Assembly (NCBI RefSeq): GCF_009933255.1
Contig: NZ_MAEI01000033.1
Span: 1 to 64,000, forward strand
Direction of reading: 5' to 3'
Length of the DNA stretch: 64,000 bases
Source of the DNA: Enterococcus diestrammenae
Lineage (GTDB): Bacteria; Bacillota; Bacilli; Lactobacillales; Enterococcaceae
Part shown: piece by piece, positions 27,492 through 35,718 of the stretch
Position numbering within the stretch: position 1 is the first letter of the stretch
Layout of the letters: every line of letters starts with the position of its first letter
Translations under genes and position numbers: made by a program
The notes under the pieces: model-generated
The model's input: the letters and a program-made list of their open reading frames with translations, nothing else
Database searches by the model: none
Told to the model about the DNA's origin: nothing

Positions 27492-28760
27492 ATGCATAAA
27501 AATTACGATGTGATCGTAGTGGGTGCCGGTCCAGCCGGCTTAATGAGCGCGATTGCTGCCGCCGAACAAGGGGCTTCGGTCCTCTTATTAGAAAAAAACA
27601 AGAAACCAGCAAAGAAACTGGCCATGACTGGTGGCAGTCGCTGCAATGTCACCAATAATCGTCCAGTGGCTGACCTTATTCAACACATCCCCGGCAATGG
27701 TCGCTTTCTCTACTCCACTTTTTCCCAGTGGAATAATCAAGATATTATGGCCTTCTTTGCTGCCAGACAAGTTGCCTTAAAAGAGGAAGATCACGGACGG
27801 ATGTTTCCTGTCACAGATCGTTCCCGGACGATCATCGACACCTTAGTCACTGCTGCAAAAGATGCGGGAGTGACTATCGAAACAAATACAACCGTGGAAA
27901 AACTATTGACCGCAGCAACCGGCGAAATTCAGGGAGTCCGCAGTGCCAAAGGAGATACCCACGCCCCTTGTGTGATAGTCACCACCGGCGGAATCACTTA
28001 TCCTGGAACAGGTTCTACTGGAGATGGCTATCAATTTGCCAAACGCTTGGGCCATACGGTGACCCCGCTATTTGCCACCGAAGCCCCTTTGATTTCCGAA
28101 GATCCGTTTATTAAAAGCGGGGCTTTAACGGGTCTCTCTTTACAAAATGTTGCGTTATCCGTCTTGAATAAAAAAGGAAAAGCCGAAGTCACCCACCAAA
28201 TGGATCTGCTGTTTACCCATTTTGGCTTATCCGGCCCGGCAGCTTTGCGTTGTGCTTATTTTGTCAATCGCCAACTGCGACCAGCCCCCGGTGAAGCAGT
28301 CTTGCTACAGCTAGACTGCTTACCAGAAACTAGCCATGCCCAACTTAGCACCCAGCTTCAACAGCTCTTTCGTGACAATCGTAAATCGGTAAAAAACGCG
28401 TTGGCGCAATTGCTGCCTGACCGCCTGCTGGCCTTGTTTGTAGACCAACTTCAGCTAACCGACACACAAGCCAAACAAGTCACCGAAAAACAGCTAGATG
28501 CGCTAGTAGATCTGATAAAGACCTTTCCTATCACGATTAAGCAAACGATTGGTTTGGAGAAGGCCTTCGTGACAGCCGGTGGGATCAACCTCAAAGAAAT
28601 CGAACCAAAGACGCTAGCTTCTAAGCTCGTTTCCGGATTGTTTTTTGCCGGAGAAGTCTTAGATATCAATGGCTATACTGGTGGCTACAATATCACAACT
28701 GCTTTATGTACCGGTCATGTTGCCGGACAACATGCTGCCCAGTTTGCCGGTTATTGGTAA
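27492..28760 (+). CDS. BaiN/HI0933-type NAD(P)/FAD-dependent oxidoreductase
   Basis: A 422-residue flavoprotein of the HI0933/YhiN group. The N-terminal dinucleotide fold is YDVIVVGAGPAGLMSAIAAAEQG with the following LLLEKN; the family signatures KLAMTGGSRCNVTN and TGGITYPGTGSTGDGY follow, and the C-terminal FAD-contact motif is GLFFAGEVLDINGYTGGYN. The physiological substrate of this broad family is unknown; one member (BaiN) acts on bile acid intermediates, but that should not be transferred here. AAAGGAC precedes the ATG. Confidence 0.92.
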   Translation: MHKNYDVIVVGAGPAGLMSAIAAAEQGASVLLLEKNKKPAKKLAMTGGSRCNVTNNRPVADLIQHIPGNGRFLYSTFSQWNNQDIMAFFAARQVALKEEDHGRMFPVTDRSRTIIDTLVTAAKDAGVTIETNTTVEKLLTAATGEIQGVRSAKGDTHAPCVIVTTGGITYPGTGSTGDGYQFAKRLGHTVTPLFATEAPLISEDPFIKSGALTGLSLQNVALSVLNKKGKAEVTHQMDLLFTHFGLSGPAALRCAYFVNRQLRPAPGEAVLLQLDCLPETSHAQLSTQLQQLFRDNRKSVKNALAQLLPDRLLALFVDQLQLTDTQAKQVTEKQLDALVDLIKTFPITIKQTIGLEKAFVTAGGINLKEIEPKTLASKLVSGLFFAGEVLDINGYTGGYNITTALCTGHVAGQHAAQFAGYW

Positions 28761-28869
28761 GCCAGTTTCACCAGATCAGATTCCCCCTCAGCTTCAAGAT
28801 CCGCGACCAATGCCAAAGCCAATCACCTTTTGCCTTTTTGAAATCTTAGACAGACCTTAGTCCATTCAC

Positions 28870-28921
28870 AAAAGCCCAGCCCTTCTAACGAGTATATCTC
28901 ATTAGGAGGACTGGGCTTTTT
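28870..28921. terminator. bidirectional terminator between flavoprotein and ybaK
   Basis: Outer stem AAAAGCCCAGCCC / GGACTGGGCTTTT closing a 26-nt region that has an inner CTAACGAG...CTCATTAG stem; serves convergent genes. Confidence 0.9.
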
Positions 28922-28927
28922 AGGGTT

Positions 28928-29425
28928 CTATTCTTCTGAATCAAGGGTTAAATCGACAAACTGACCTCTCACCAAAGTTGCCAAATCTTTTGGTGCCAGT
29001 TCCATCTGGAGTCCGCGACGTCCGGCTGAAACGATGATTGTCGCAAAGTTTTCTGCTCGGGCATCAAAAAAGGTGGGAAAAAGTTTTTTCATCCCCACAG
29101 GTGAACAACCACCGCGGATGTAGCCCGTGGTTTCTTCCAAATCTCGCAAATGCAACATTTCGACTTTTTTATTGCCACTGGCTTTGGCGATTTTTTTGAG
29201 ATCTAGCTCGCGGTTCCCAGGAATCACCGCGACGACGGGACCGGTTTTATTTCCTACTGCCACTAAGGTTTTAAATAGTTGGTCTTCGTTGCGCCCCAGT
29301 TCTTCTGCGACACTATCCGCACCAAGATGGTCTTCTTGCCAGGCGTAAGTGTATTCTTGATAGGGAATCTTCTTTTGTTCTACCAAGCGAATCGCATTGG
29401 TTTTAGGTATTTTTTTCTTACTCAT
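28928..29425 (-). CDS. ybaK: Cys-tRNA(Pro)/Cys-tRNA(Cys) deacylase YbaK/EbsC
   Basis: A 165-residue trans-editing enzyme of the YbaK family that hydrolyses mischarged Cys-tRNA(Pro). The family core is visible: TNAIRLVEQKKIPYQEYTY, VAEELGRNEDQLFKTLVA with the catalytic-site Lys, VVAVIPGNRELDLKK, and GYIRGGCSPVGMKK. I chose the ATG at 29425, which overlaps the end of aroD by 8 nt and has GGAAGTG before it; ATG codons at 29449 and 29440 are alternatives. It is the last gene of the methyltransferase-aroD-ybaK cluster. Confidence 0.93.
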   Translation of the reverse strand: MSKKKIPKTNAIRLVEQKKIPYQEYTYAWQEDHLGADSVAEELGRNEDQLFKTLVAVGNKTGPVVAVIPGNRELDLKKIAKASGNKKVEMLHLRDLEETTGYIRGGCSPVGMKKLFPTFFDARAENFATIIVSAGRRGLQMELAPKDLATLVRGQFVDLTLDSEE

Positions 29426-30197
29426 TTCTTTCACTTCCATTGGTTTCAATATGCATGGCGTCTAAAATCGTAACCAGCTGGTCTACGGGAATTTGCCCCG
29501 GTGCAGAAGCCTCAGCTAAGGAGCCAAAAGTCATGACCGATTGAATCAATTCACCGCTGATCCGACTTGGTTTCCCCAGATCCCCCATGGAGATCAAAAC
29601 TAAAGGCAAATCCACCAGTTCTCGCAATTTACTCGAGATATTCATCAGGCGCAAGACATCTTTTAAAGAATTGGGCATAACCGCGATTTTTCCCAAGTCC
29701 GCATGAAATTGCTTCATAATGCTTAACTTCAAGACCAACTCGCCATCAGCTGGCGTTTTTTCAAAATTATGATGGCTCAAAATAATAGCAATCTGTTGCT
29801 CTTTAAAAAGCTGAATAAACTTGCGTCCGAGATATTCCGCCACCTCTAACTCGATGTCCACCAAATCCAAGGCACCGCTAGCCGCTGCCGCTTCATAGAG
29901 TTCCCGGTATTGCTTCAGAGTAAACTCTTGCGGCTTGCCCCCTTCTTTTTCAGTCCGGAAGGTAAACAAGAGCAATTTATCCCGTAAAATCGTCTTTAGA
30001 TGAGACAACAGATTCAACACTTGAGCAAGATCCGTGACTTGATCGAATAAATCCACTCGCCATTCCACTACATCGGCTAGACTTGCTTCTGCCGCTTTGG
30101 CTTGTTGGGTAATGTCCTCAGCTGTTTTGCCAGTAAGGGGGACACAAATTTTCGGGCGTCCTGCACCAAAAATGGTTTCTTTCAACTTGAATTCCAT
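29418..30197 (-). CDS. aroD: 3-dehydroquinate dehydratase, type I
   Basis: Third step of the shikimate pathway, converting 3-dehydroquinate to 3-dehydroshikimate by a Schiff-base mechanism. The 259-residue protein shows all class I motifs: EWRVDLFD, LLFTFRTEKEGG, SHHNFEKTP with the catalytic His, KIAVMPNSLKDVL with the Schiff-base Lys, LISMGDLGKPSRISGE and ASAPGQIPVD. GGAGG lies 7 nt before the ATG. The other aro genes are not in the window. It sits 89 nt behind the methyltransferase gene without a terminator, so co-transcription is likely. Confidence 0.96.
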   Translation of the reverse strand: MEFKLKETIFGAGRPKICVPLTGKTAEDITQQAKAAEASLADVVEWRVDLFDQVTDLAQVLNLLSHLKTILRDKLLLFTFRTEKEGGKPQEFTLKQYRELYEAAAASGALDLVDIELEVAEYLGRKFIQLFKEQQIAIILSHHNFEKTPADGELVLKLSIMKQFHADLGKIAVMPNSLKDVLRLMNISSKLRELVDLPLVLISMGDLGKPSRISGELIQSVMTFGSLAEASAPGQIPVDQLVTILDAMHIETNGSERNE

Positions 30198-30286
30198 AAC
30201 TAGCCTCCAAAAAAAGTTATTTGGTAACCCTTCCCACCAAAACCTGTCAGCAGGAAAGCCATTTGCTTGATCGTCGCTTAAATAGC

Positions 30287-31477
30287 TTATTTCTTGATTT
30301 CATAGATAAAGACTTTCAGATAATTCCCTTCAGTAAAGGCTGGATTCACTGTAAAATCCCCCGGCAATCGCTGTTCTTCCAAAAGCCGATACCTAACCTG
30401 TGCCAGTTGGAACTGCTCTTCTACACTTTTTTTAAACTTAGCGACAGATAAGTTCGCGGCATTCGTCGAAGCAATCAGTAAGCCCTGATCTGCCAGTATC
30501 GACAGGCTATCTGCCACCAATTCTCCATAATTTTTTTGAACGGTAAAGACCTGTTTTTTATTCCGAGCAAAACTTGGCGGATCCAAAACGATCAGATCAA
30601 AAGTCAGGTCCTTTTTACGGGCGTAAGCAAAATAGCTAAACACATCCATCACGTGGATTTTTTGTGTCAAAGGATCGATCCCGTTGATTCGAAATTGTTC
30701 CCGTGTTTTTTCGAGACTACGCTTAGCCAAATCGACACTCGTGGTAGCCACCGCCCCACCCATCGCACTGGCGACAGAAAACGCCCCAGTGTAACTAAAC
30801 ATATTCAACACTCTTAACCCACTGGCCAACCCTTCAGCCAAACGACCCCGAACCTCTTTTTGGTCTAAAAAGATTCCCGTCATTAACTCTTCATTTAAAT
30901 ACACCGCATAATTGACGAAGTTTTCTTGCACCAGTAAAGGCTCCGGTGCATCAGCGCCATATAGATGCTGACTTTCTGGTAAGTCTGCATGTTTAAAGCG
31001 AATTTTTTCATAAGCCCCCACCACTTCAGGAAAAACCTGTTGAAAAGCATTCACCAGTAGTTGGCGCTTGTGATACAGCGTTTCGTTATACCAAGAAAAC
31101 ACAGCAAAGTCTTGGTACAGCTCGATAGTCAGTCCGCCGACACCATCCCCTTCACCGTTGAATAAGCGAAAAGCACTCGTCCCTTCATCCAGATAGTAAG
31201 GCTGGCGTTTTTCTTTGGCAAGAGTCATTTTTTCAACAAAAAAAGCCTCATCTAGCTCTCGTTGGCTAAAATCCAACAGCCAGCCGGCACCTTTATTTTG
31301 TGGACTTAAGTAGCCTGTCGCCAAATATTGGCCGCGACTATCTAAAAAAGTTACCCAATCTTGGGTAGTAGGTACTTGTTCTAGGTCTTCTGCTAAGATT
31401 AATGGATACCCTTGGCGAAACTTCTTCTCCGCCTTTTTCTTCACTTTACACTTCATTACTACACGTCCTTGCTCCAT
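30287..31477 (-). CDS. class I SAM-dependent rRNA methyltransferase (RlmI-like, PUA domain)
   Basis: A 396-residue methyltransferase of the RlmI/YwbD group. The N-terminal PUA domain (about 1-75) is followed by an EEHEE-like linker and a Rossmann methyltransferase fold: NMFSYTGAFSVASAMGGA (SAM motif I), VDLAKRSLEKTREQF, and DLIVLDPPSFARNKKQVF, where DPPSF is the catalytic motif of this family. It probably makes m5C in 23S rRNA, as RlmI does, but the exact position is not deducible. I chose the ATG at 31477, with AAGGAAG 7 nt upstream; in-frame ATGs at 31504 and 31456 are alternatives. Confidence 0.88.
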   Translation of the reverse strand: MEQGRVVMKCKVKKKAEKKFRQGYPLILAEDLEQVPTTQDWVTFLDSRGQYLATGYLSPQNKGAGWLLDFSQRELDEAFFVEKMTLAKEKRQPYYLDEGTSAFRLFNGEGDGVGGLTIELYQDFAVFSWYNETLYHKRQLLVNAFQQVFPEVVGAYEKIRFKHADLPESQHLYGADAPEPLLVQENFVNYAVYLNEELMTGIFLDQKEVRGRLAEGLASGLRVLNMFSYTGAFSVASAMGGAVATTSVDLAKRSLEKTREQFRINGIDPLTQKIHVMDVFSYFAYARKKDLTFDLIVLDPPSFARNKKQVFTVQKNYGELVADSLSILADQGLLIASTNAANLSVAKFKKSVEEQFQLAQVRYRLLEEQRLPGDFTVNPAFTEGNYLKVFIYEIKK

Positions 31478-31576
31478 CAAATGGCTTCCTTTTGAGTATA
31501 TCAAAAACCGCCTTATTTGTCTGTCATCTACCGAAACTAAAGAAAAGCTAAATAATGCACAAAGCCCATTGTTTCA

Positions 31577-31605
31577 ATTGACACGCCATTTTTGGACTAG
31601 TAAAA
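31577..31605 (+). promoter_or_regulatory. ltaS promoter
   Basis: Perfect -35 TTGACA (31577-31582), 17-bp spacer, -10 TAAAAT (31600-31605), 71 bp before the GTG start. Confidence 0.8.
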
Positions 31606-31676
31606 TGAAACATGATGAAATTTATGAAAACACCTTTCAATAATGCATCCATTTGAAGTAAAGGAAGGACAATTAC

Positions 31677-33803
31677 GTGAACAAAATTAAACTACCGAAA
31701 TTCGTAAATTCAAGACTGGGCTTTTTCGGCCTCTTAACCATCTTACTTTGGGTAAAAAATATTGCCGCCTACCTCACCGAATTCAAACTAGGCGTGGAGA
31801 GCTTTCAACAATACTTGATTCTCTTCATTAATCCAATCGCGACAACCATCTTTATGTTGTCCATCGCCTTATATGTCAAAGGTAAGAAATCCTCCTACAT
31901 CACGATGTTGGTGATTTACTCCCTGATGACCTTGTTGCTTTTTTCAAACATTGTCTATTATCGTGAGTTTACCGATTTTATCACCATCAATACGATGTTA
32001 GGTGCGGGACAAGTTTCTAGTGGCTTAGGGGAAACTGCCATCAAACTTTTCCGTCCCTACGATATCTTATATTGGATTGATATCATCGCTTTGGTGGTAT
32101 TGTTTGCTCGCAAAAAAATCACCATGGATGAACGTCCAGTGCGCGCACGGATGGCTTTAGCAATCACAACTTTGTCGATCATGATTTTCTCCGGGAACCT
32201 TTTTATGGCGGAAGTCGATCGGCCTGAGCTTTTGACTCGGACTTTCTCCCGGGATTATTTGGTAAAATATCTGGGGATCAATGCTTTTACTGTCTATGAT
32301 GGCGTGCAAACCTACCAAGCCAGCCAAGTGCGAGCTGAAGCCTCACCGACTGATATGGATGACGTTGCTAAATACGTTTCAAATCATTATGCGGCTCCTA
32401 ACGATGACCTCTTCGGGATTGCAAAAGGCAAAAACGTGATTTACATTCATTTGGAAAGTACCCAACAATTTTTGATTGATTACAAATTGAAAGACGAAAA
32501 TGGTGTAGAACATGAAGTCATGCCATTTATCAACAGCCTTTATCATGACAAACAAACCTTTGCCTTCGATAATTTTTATCACCAAGTCAAAGGCGGTAAA
32601 ACCAGTGACGCAGAAACCTTGATGGATAATTCCTTGTTTGGCTTGAACCAAGGGGCCTTAATGACCCAATTAGGTGGCAAAAATACATTCCAATCCGCAC
32701 CAAATATTCTGGAACAAACAGCAGGCTATACTTCTGCTGTCTTCCATGGTAATGACAGTACCTTTTGGAACCGCAACGAAACCTATAAACACTGGGGTTA
32801 CGATTATTTCTTTAGCAAAGAATACTACGATGTCAACGAAGACAACTCCTTCCAATATGGGTTACATGACAAACCTTTCTTCCAACAATCAGTGAAGTAT
32901 TTGGAACAGTTGCCTCAACCATTTTATTCGAAATTTATTGCTGTCTCTAATCATTTCCCTTATTCGGAATTTACCGATGATGAAGCTGGTTTCCCGATGG
33001 CGCAAACCGATGACGAAACCATCAACGGCTACTTTGCTACCGCTAATTACTTGGATGCCGCTGTTGAAGAATTCTTCAACTACTTGAAAGCGAGCGGTCT
33101 CTATGATAACTCGGTGATCGTACTTTATGGTGACCACTTCGGGATTTCCGAAAGCCGGAACGAATCGTTAGCCGAATTAGTAGGTAAAACCAAAGAAGAC
33201 TGGAACAGCTACGACAATGCCCAAATGCAAAAAGTCCCTTATCTGATTCACATTCCTGGTCAAGAAAATGGTGGTATCAATCATACTTATGGCGGTCAAG
33301 TAGACGCTTTGCCAACCTTGATGCACTTACTAGGTGTGGATACCAAAAACTACATTATGATGGGCCAAGATTTATTATCCGCTGACCATGACCAACTGGT
33401 TGCTTTCCGAAATGGTGATTTTGTTTCTGATAAATACACCTACCACAAAGGTTCTCTCTACGACACAGCTAGCGGCAACGAAATCGTCACCGCCACTGCC
33501 CAACAACAAAAAGAAGTCGATGCCTTGAAGGAAAAAGTCAGCGCCCAGCTAGATGCTTCCGATCAGGTCAATAATGGTGACCTCTTCCGTTTCTATGATA
33601 AGAGCGGTTTGAAAGATTTAGATTACACCAAGTTCAACTACAAAGATGCCTTGGAACAACTAAAAGAAGCTGCTGCAAAGGCTGGTAATGACAACACTAG
33701 TGTCATCGCTGAAAACGGTGGGCAATCCACCGAAGACCTGTACGTCACTAAGACCTACAAAGAACTTCACGGTGAACCCTCAGCAAGCGATACAACAAAA
33801 TAA
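31677..33803 (+). CDS. ltaS: LtaS-type lipoteichoic acid synthase
   Basis: Polymerises glycerol phosphate from phosphatidylglycerol onto the lipid anchor of lipoteichoic acid at the outer face of the membrane. The 708-residue protein has five N-terminal helices (to about 177) and an extracellular sulfatase-fold domain (about 250-600) with metal-binding Glu260 (YIHLESTQ), the catalytic Thr309 in GGKTSDAE, and YGDHFGIS carrying the Asp-His metal pair. The tail after 610 is low-complexity and acidic. The start is GTG, 8 nt after AAGGAAGG. Enterococci often have more than one LtaS/LtaP paralogue, so primary synthase or primase cannot be told apart here. Confidence 0.93.
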   Translation: MNKIKLPKFVNSRLGFFGLLTILLWVKNIAAYLTEFKLGVESFQQYLILFINPIATTIFMLSIALYVKGKKSSYITMLVIYSLMTLLLFSNIVYYREFTDFITINTMLGAGQVSSGLGETAIKLFRPYDILYWIDIIALVVLFARKKITMDERPVRARMALAITTLSIMIFSGNLFMAEVDRPELLTRTFSRDYLVKYLGINAFTVYDGVQTYQASQVRAEASPTDMDDVAKYVSNHYAAPNDDLFGIAKGKNVIYIHLESTQQFLIDYKLKDENGVEHEVMPFINSLYHDKQTFAFDNFYHQVKGGKTSDAETLMDNSLFGLNQGALMTQLGGKNTFQSAPNILEQTAGYTSAVFHGNDSTFWNRNETYKHWGYDYFFSKEYYDVNEDNSFQYGLHDKPFFQQSVKYLEQLPQPFYSKFIAVSNHFPYSEFTDDEAGFPMAQTDDETINGYFATANYLDAAVEEFFNYLKASGLYDNSVIVLYGDHFGISESRNESLAELVGKTKEDWNSYDNAQMQKVPYLIHIPGQENGGINHTYGGQVDALPTLMHLLGVDTKNYIMMGQDLLSADHDQLVAFRNGDFVSDKYTYHKGSLYDTASGNEIVTATAQQQKEVDALKEKVSAQLDASDQVNNGDLFRFYDKSGLKDLDYTKFNYKDALEQLKEAAAKAGNDNTSVIAENGGQSTEDLYVTKTYKELHGEPSASDTTK

Positions 33804-33846
33804 CTCACTTGGAATGGCTAAACCAGTTCTAGAAGCCAATCAAACC

Positions 33847-33884
33847 AACCCGTTAAAAGCTTAATCACTTTTAACGGGTTTTTT
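33847..33884 (+). terminator. ltaS terminator
   Basis: 13-bp perfect stem AACCCGTTAAAAG / CTTTTAACGGGTT, 8-nt loop, T-run. Confidence 0.94.
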
Positions 33885-33962
33885 ACGTCTTTTTCCCTAG
33901 CTTATTCATACTTTGTTCAAAATCCTAGCCTATACTAGTTATTAGTAGAAAAAGCTTTTAAA

Positions 33963-34040
33963 GTGGGCCAAGGGTTGGTAACCCTTGCCTGTCTTTCGCT
34001 ACCTTGCAAAATTCTGATTTAAAAACCTTTCTTGACCCAC
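33963..34040 (+). promoter_or_regulatory. structured leader upstream of the permease operon
   Basis: Outer stem GTGGGCCAAG (33963-33972) / CTTGACCCAC (34031-34040), nine of ten paired, encloses an alternative inner hairpin AAGGGTT-GGT-AACCCTT (33970-33986). The two share bases, so they would compete, as in a switch or attenuator. It does not match a riboswitch class I know; I saw no clear promoter before it. Confidence 0.4.
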
Positions 34041-34082
34041 CACAGCATTGCTTATACGAAAAAAATTGGGGGTGAGCTTGTG

Positions 34083-34826
34083 ATGATTCTACGCCATGCT
34101 TTGGCTAGTTTAAAATACCATAAACGTTTTTTACGTCGATACTTACTCTGTCTGGTACTCTTTTTACCAATATTGTTTCTATTACATACCTTGCGTGCCA
34201 CCTTGTTAAATTTGCGGGAAAATATCACCAACCGTGTTCAAGAAGGGGTATTACCAGAAGTGGACCAACGTTGGTTGACCTTACTTTTCACGGATTTAAA
34301 GTCCGTTTTACCGCTTTACAATGTGATTTTGGGAATCAGCTGTCTCCTCTTTGCTGGCGTTCTTTTCTTGTTAAGCCGCAGTTACTGTCGCAGCCGTCAG
34401 TGTGAGTTGGTGGCCTATCGCCGCCTGGGTATGACACGGCGCCACTTTATTGGTCAACTCGCTCTTGAGCTGGTGATTCCAGCTTTTGTGTTGCTGGTTT
34501 GCTTGGCGCTTGTTTGTATTGTTTTTCAGTCAAGTATGGAAACTGCCATCCAGTGGATTCAATCTCGCCTATTGGATCGGTTTACAGATGTTGCCAAGAT
34601 GGTGACTCCCAGCGGTACCTCTGATAGTAGTAATTTTCCGATTCGGGTAGGCCTCCCCGAAAATGGCTTGCTTTTGCTGGCTGCGATTCCTTTTGATAGC
34701 ATTCACTGGTTAAAAGTCACTCTAGTTGCACTTGGCGGTACCGCCCTCACTATACTCAGTCTGATTGCCTTGGCGCTTGTTACTACGGTAATTACCATCA
34801 GGAGGTGTTTTACAAATGATTGCTGA
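34083..34826 (+). CDS. FtsX-like membrane protein, ABC permease-type
   Basis: A 247-residue protein with four predicted helices: one near the N-terminus (about 21-40), a pair in the middle (about 80-105 and 125-155) and one near the C-terminus (about 205-235), with an outward loop of about 45 residues after the first. The layout, and the cytoplasmic RQCELVAYRRLGMTRRHF segment that resembles the coupling region of MacB/FtsX permeases, suggest an ABC permease subunit. I chose the ATG at 34083 after GGGGGTGAG. The next gene overlaps its end by 11 nt and encodes an ATPase-like partner. Function unknown. Confidence 0.72.
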   Translation: MILRHALASLKYHKRFLRRYLLCLVLFLPILFLLHTLRATLLNLRENITNRVQEGVLPEVDQRWLTLLFTDLKSVLPLYNVILGISCLLFAGVLFLLSRSYCRSRQCELVAYRRLGMTRRHFIGQLALELVIPAFVLLVCLALVCIVFQSSMETAIQWIQSRLLDRFTDVAKMVTPSGTSDSSNFPIRVGLPENGLLLLAAIPFDSIHWLKVTLVALGGTALTILSLIALALVTTVITIRRCFTNDC

Positions 34827-35301
34827 ACAAAAACATAAAAATCAAATCCGTGCTTGTTACACCACCAATCCACAAGCGCTACTAACCTCTTTTCAACAAA
34901 AAAAGACCCAACAGCTGGCCACTTTTGGCATCATCCATCCCGACTGGTTACCGATTCCCTATCTCGGACTGAAGGAAAATATTTTGCTAGGGCTGTCTCG
35001 TAAACAACGAATGGAAGCTCAACTGACTTCAACCTTGAAACTAGTAGCTTTACCAGAGAGCATCTTTGCCAAAACGGCTGCCCAGTTGACCCAGTTCGAA
35101 ACGATCCAGTTACAGTTGTTACAACAACTGTTACGCGGACCGCAACAGCTGGCTTTCATGGAAGTTTCTCAAGGCTTATCCGTCAATGATATCCAACTTC
35201 TTTTACACCTTTGCTTACAAATGAGCCGGCAATTAGACGTGGACATCCTATTTATCACAAGTGACCCTTTCTTCGCACAAGCCATTCAACAGATGAATTA
35301 A
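34816..35301 (+). CDS. degenerate ABC ATPase-like protein lacking Walker A
   Basis: A 161-residue protein aligning by eye to the second half of an ABC ATPase. YLGLKENILLGL occupies the place of the region after the Q-loop, LTQFETIQLQLLQQLLRGP that of the LSGGEQQR signature helix, LAFMEVSQGLS that of Walker B, and ILFITSD that of the H-loop. There is no Walker A at all; the Walker B Asp-Glu pair is Met-Glu, and the H-loop His is Ser. It therefore should not hydrolyse ATP. It overlaps the permease gene by 11 nt and both precede one terminator. It may be a non-catalytic partner or regulator of the permease, or a decaying pair. Confidence 0.6.
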   Translation: MIAEQKHKNQIRACYTTNPQALLTSFQQKKTQQLATFGIIHPDWLPIPYLGLKENILLGLSRKQRMEAQLTSTLKLVALPESIFAKTAAQLTQFETIQLQLLQQLLRGPQQLAFMEVSQGLSVNDIQLLLHLCLQMSRQLDVDILFITSDPFFAQAIQQMN

Positions 35302-35364
35302 ACTAAGCAACACTCTCAGTTCAGGCCTCTAAACCAAGGCTCGACTAGTGAGACACTAACGACC

Positions 35365-35411
35365 AAAGAAGCCAATCTTCCTATCATTAAGAATGGAAGG
35401 TTGGCTTCTTT
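35365..35411 (+). terminator. terminator of the permease operon
   Basis: 17-bp stem AAAGAAGCCAATCTTCC / GGAAGGTTGGCTTCTTT with one wobble, 13-nt loop. Confidence 0.88.
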
Positions 35412-35422
35412 GACTTCATTTA

Positions 35423-35575
35423 TTACGAGTAAAAAGATGGGGATAGCAGTATTGATAAAGATTTTTCGTTAGATGTCTGTTTAGCTAGCATTTGGTGGAT
35501 TTCTACAGCAGGAAGTATCAGCTTTTTTGTGACATCAAAATGACAGCATGATACGCCATTTAATTCCTGAACCAT
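35423..35575 (-). pseudogene. ORF-like remnant between two terminators
   Basis: A 50-codon minus-strand open stretch that reads like coding sequence (VTKKLILPAVEIHQMLAKQ) and stays open some codons upstream of its first ATG. It has no convincing ribosome site or promoter and lies between the terminators of two flanking operons. It may be the 3' end of a deleted gene. I cannot name the parent family. Confidence 0.3.
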
Positions 35576-35617
35576 CAGCCTTTTCAGTGCTCGATTTTTA
35601 TCAAAGCTTTATCTATC

Positions 35618-35667
35618 AAAAAGCAACCACACCTTACAGGCATTTTCCTGCAAGTTGTGGTTGCTTC
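35618..35667 (-). terminator. terminator of the second two-component operon
   Basis: Minus-strand stem of about 19 bp, AAGCAACCACAACTTGCAGG / CCTGTAAGGTGTGGTTGCTT with one mismatch, then T-run. Confidence 0.92.
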
Positions 35668-35718
35668 TTATTATCCAATAACGTCCTAACCGCATAACAG
35701 CAAGCCAAGGACCATCAT

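Noticed and set aside
33970-33990. T-box-like sequence AAGGGTTGGTAACCC in the permease leader
   Set aside because: It lacks the GGTGGNACCGCG core and there is no specifier stem; the resemblance is superficial.
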